Shown here piece by piece: positions 63,121-64,000 of a DNA stretch of 64,000 nucleotides; position 1 is the stretch's first letter; every line of letters starts with the position of its first letter. The notes under the pieces are model-generated. The model saw only the letters and a program-made list of their open reading frames with translations, had not been told where the DNA came from and searched no databases. Source of the DNA: Candidatus Binatia bacterium (lineage in GTDB: Bacteria; Desulfobacterota; Binatia; UBA9968; JAJDTQ01); assembly GCA_951813575.1 (NCBI GenBank), contig OX638375.1, positions 3,795,330-3,859,329 on the forward strand. The letters run 5' to 3'. Made by a program: the position numbers and the translations under genes.

Positions 63121-63807
63121 TCAGTTCAGGGTGCGTGAACCCGTGTCGGAAGGCGGTGCCGTCGTCTCGCCGCCGAACTCCAGCAGACTGACGAGAATAT
63201 TCTCCCGTTCTCCGACGGAGCCGGCCTCCAGGATTGCCTGCTTCTCCGATGGGTGGAACGGCATGGCCACTCCCAGGAAGTTGACGAGAGCGGTATCGGG
63301 TATCGGGTTGAGCTGATCCAGGTCGAGGGTCAGGCCGCGGCTCTCGGCGTAGCGGTCGATGGCCTTCGTGAGGCGTGGACGGTCGATGGTCGGGGAGCCG
63401 GTCTCCTCCAGGTCGCCAAAACAGGCATAGTCGGGCCGCACGCGCCGGTAGCCCCGCTCCACCGACAGCTCTTCCTTGACGCGGAAGCGGCTGATGCCCC
63501 GAAGCTGCACCATGTACCGGCCGTCGGAGGCCTTCTCCCAGCGTTCGATGTGTCCGGCACAGCCGACGGGGTAGAGCTCGGGTATGGTACGCTCCACTCC
63601 CGGCCGGGGGAAGTTGTCGTGCTGGGGAACGAATGGCTGGATCATGCCGAAAACGCCTTCCGCCTCGAGCGCATCGTGAACCATGTTCCGGTAGCGGGGC
63701 TCGAATATGTGCAGCGGCAGTCGTGTGCCGGGCAACAGCAGCACCCCGGTGAGCGGGAACACGGACAGGACCTCGGGCAACGAGACGGGTTCGTTTTTGT
63801 CTTCCAT
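63121..63807 (-). CDS. Lon N-terminal-domain (LON substrate-binding) protein
   Basis: This is 228 residues comprising a stand-alone LON domain. It starts VFPLTGVLLLPGTRLPLHIFEPRYRNMV, then GMIQPF, VGCAGHIERWEKASDGRYMVQLRGISRFRV, which is the conserved core. No ATPase or protease domain follows. Such proteins are thought to bind peptides or ligands; their role is unknown. It is convergent with ppx, with 64 bases between them. Confidence 0.85.
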   Translation of the reverse strand: MEDKNEPVSLPEVLSVFPLTGVLLLPGTRLPLHIFEPRYRNMVHDALEAEGVFGMIQPFVPQHDNFPRPGVERTIPELYPVGCAGHIERWEKASDGRYMVQLRGISRFRVKEELSVERGYRRVRPDYACFGDLEETGSPTIDRPRLTKAIDRYAESRGLTLDLDQLNPIPDTALVNFLGVAMPFHPSEKQAILEAGSVGERENILVSLLEFGGETTAPPSDTGSRTLN

Positions 63808-63884
63808 GCGGCCTCCCCTCCTCGCTTGATTATAGAGCCCCTCCGGCGGCCGTCAACCGGGGGCCGTCTGCCGCGGACCGGGGA

Positions 63885-64000
63885 TCACCCGTAGGCATCG
63901 TAGATGCCGTCGAACTTCGCCAGCTTGAAGCGGACCATGTTGCGGGCCGCGTGGGCGACCACCCGGCGGTCGCGCTCGGTGGTGCAGTAGCGCTCGACGA
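63885..64000 (-). CDS. C-terminal end of a protein (cut by window edge), unrecognised
   Basis: The minus strand reads VERYCTTERDRRVVAHAARNM, then VRFKLAKFDGIYDAYG and a TGA at 63885-63887. The frame is open to the window end. It looks protein-like in composition but 38 residues are too few to assign a family. It would be encoded upstream of the LON-domain gene on the same strand. Confidence 0.5.
   Translation of the reverse strand, partial: VERYCTTERDRRVVAHAARNMVRFKLAKFDGIYDAYG

Overview
The window is high-GC DNA, dense with genes, from an uncultured bacterium. The content fits a soil, marine or sponge-associated lineage of the Deltaproteobacteria / Tectomicrobia / Binatia kind: a tripartite tricarboxylate transporter (TTT), many alpha/beta hydrolases and GSTs, extradiol dioxygenase genes, a luciferase-like oxidoreductase, CO-dehydrogenase-type maturation genes and repeated palindromic intergenic elements. 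No rRNA or tRNA gene was seen, so the taxonomic guess rests on gene content alone and is weak.

Layout. (1) 1-9.2 kb is an aromatic-acid block. It holds two tandem hydroxycinnamoyl-CoA hydratase/lyase-like genes, a TTT transporter (tctC-A-B), an NDP-forming acyl-CoA ligase, and, on the other strand, LigB- and LigA-like dioxygenase subunits and a GST. Together they could import, CoA-activate, chain-shorten and ring-open an aromatic acid. (2) 9.2-28.3 kb is mixed metabolism: a medium-chain dehydrogenase, two alpha/beta hydrolases, a luciferase-like oxidoreductase, an SDR, Rrf2, acetoacetyl-CoA synthetase, a lipoprotein metzincin, a spermidine-synthase-like protein, a UvrD/PcrA helicase and gamma-glutamyltransferase. 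It ends with a serine/purine operon (class V aminotransferase, serA, purA) whose leader carries a terminator-like hairpin. A 16-copy, 21-bp tandem repeat and a HAD phosphatase follow.

(3) 28.3-41.6 kb is a co-directional seven-gene defence-type cluster. In order it encodes an AAA ATPase, a small GIY-YIG protein, a type III-like restriction subunit, its methyltransferase, an AAA+ ATPase, a subtilisin-like protease, and a RelE-like/UvrD helicase fusion interrupted by one frameshift. This is the best candidate for a poorly described system. (4) 41.6-52.9 kb is accessory DNA: a GST, a PLP decarboxylase, an IS-like end remnant, two orphan PD-(D/E)XK nucleases, decayed EcoRI-type methyltransferase and HNH genes, a deoxyribosyltransferase-like protein, DUF2283, an ATPase-PIN pair, another alpha/beta hydrolase and a VapBC-like pair.

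(5) 53-64 kb returns to core-like metabolism. It has a TPR protein, CoxD/CoxE-like ATPase and VWA proteins, two XdhC-family proteins, a DUF120 (archaeal riboflavin-kinase-like) protein, UbiX, two flavin-split-barrel proteins, an amidohydrolase, an anaerobic sulfatase-maturase-like radical SAM protein, Ppx/GppA and a Lon-N-domain protein.
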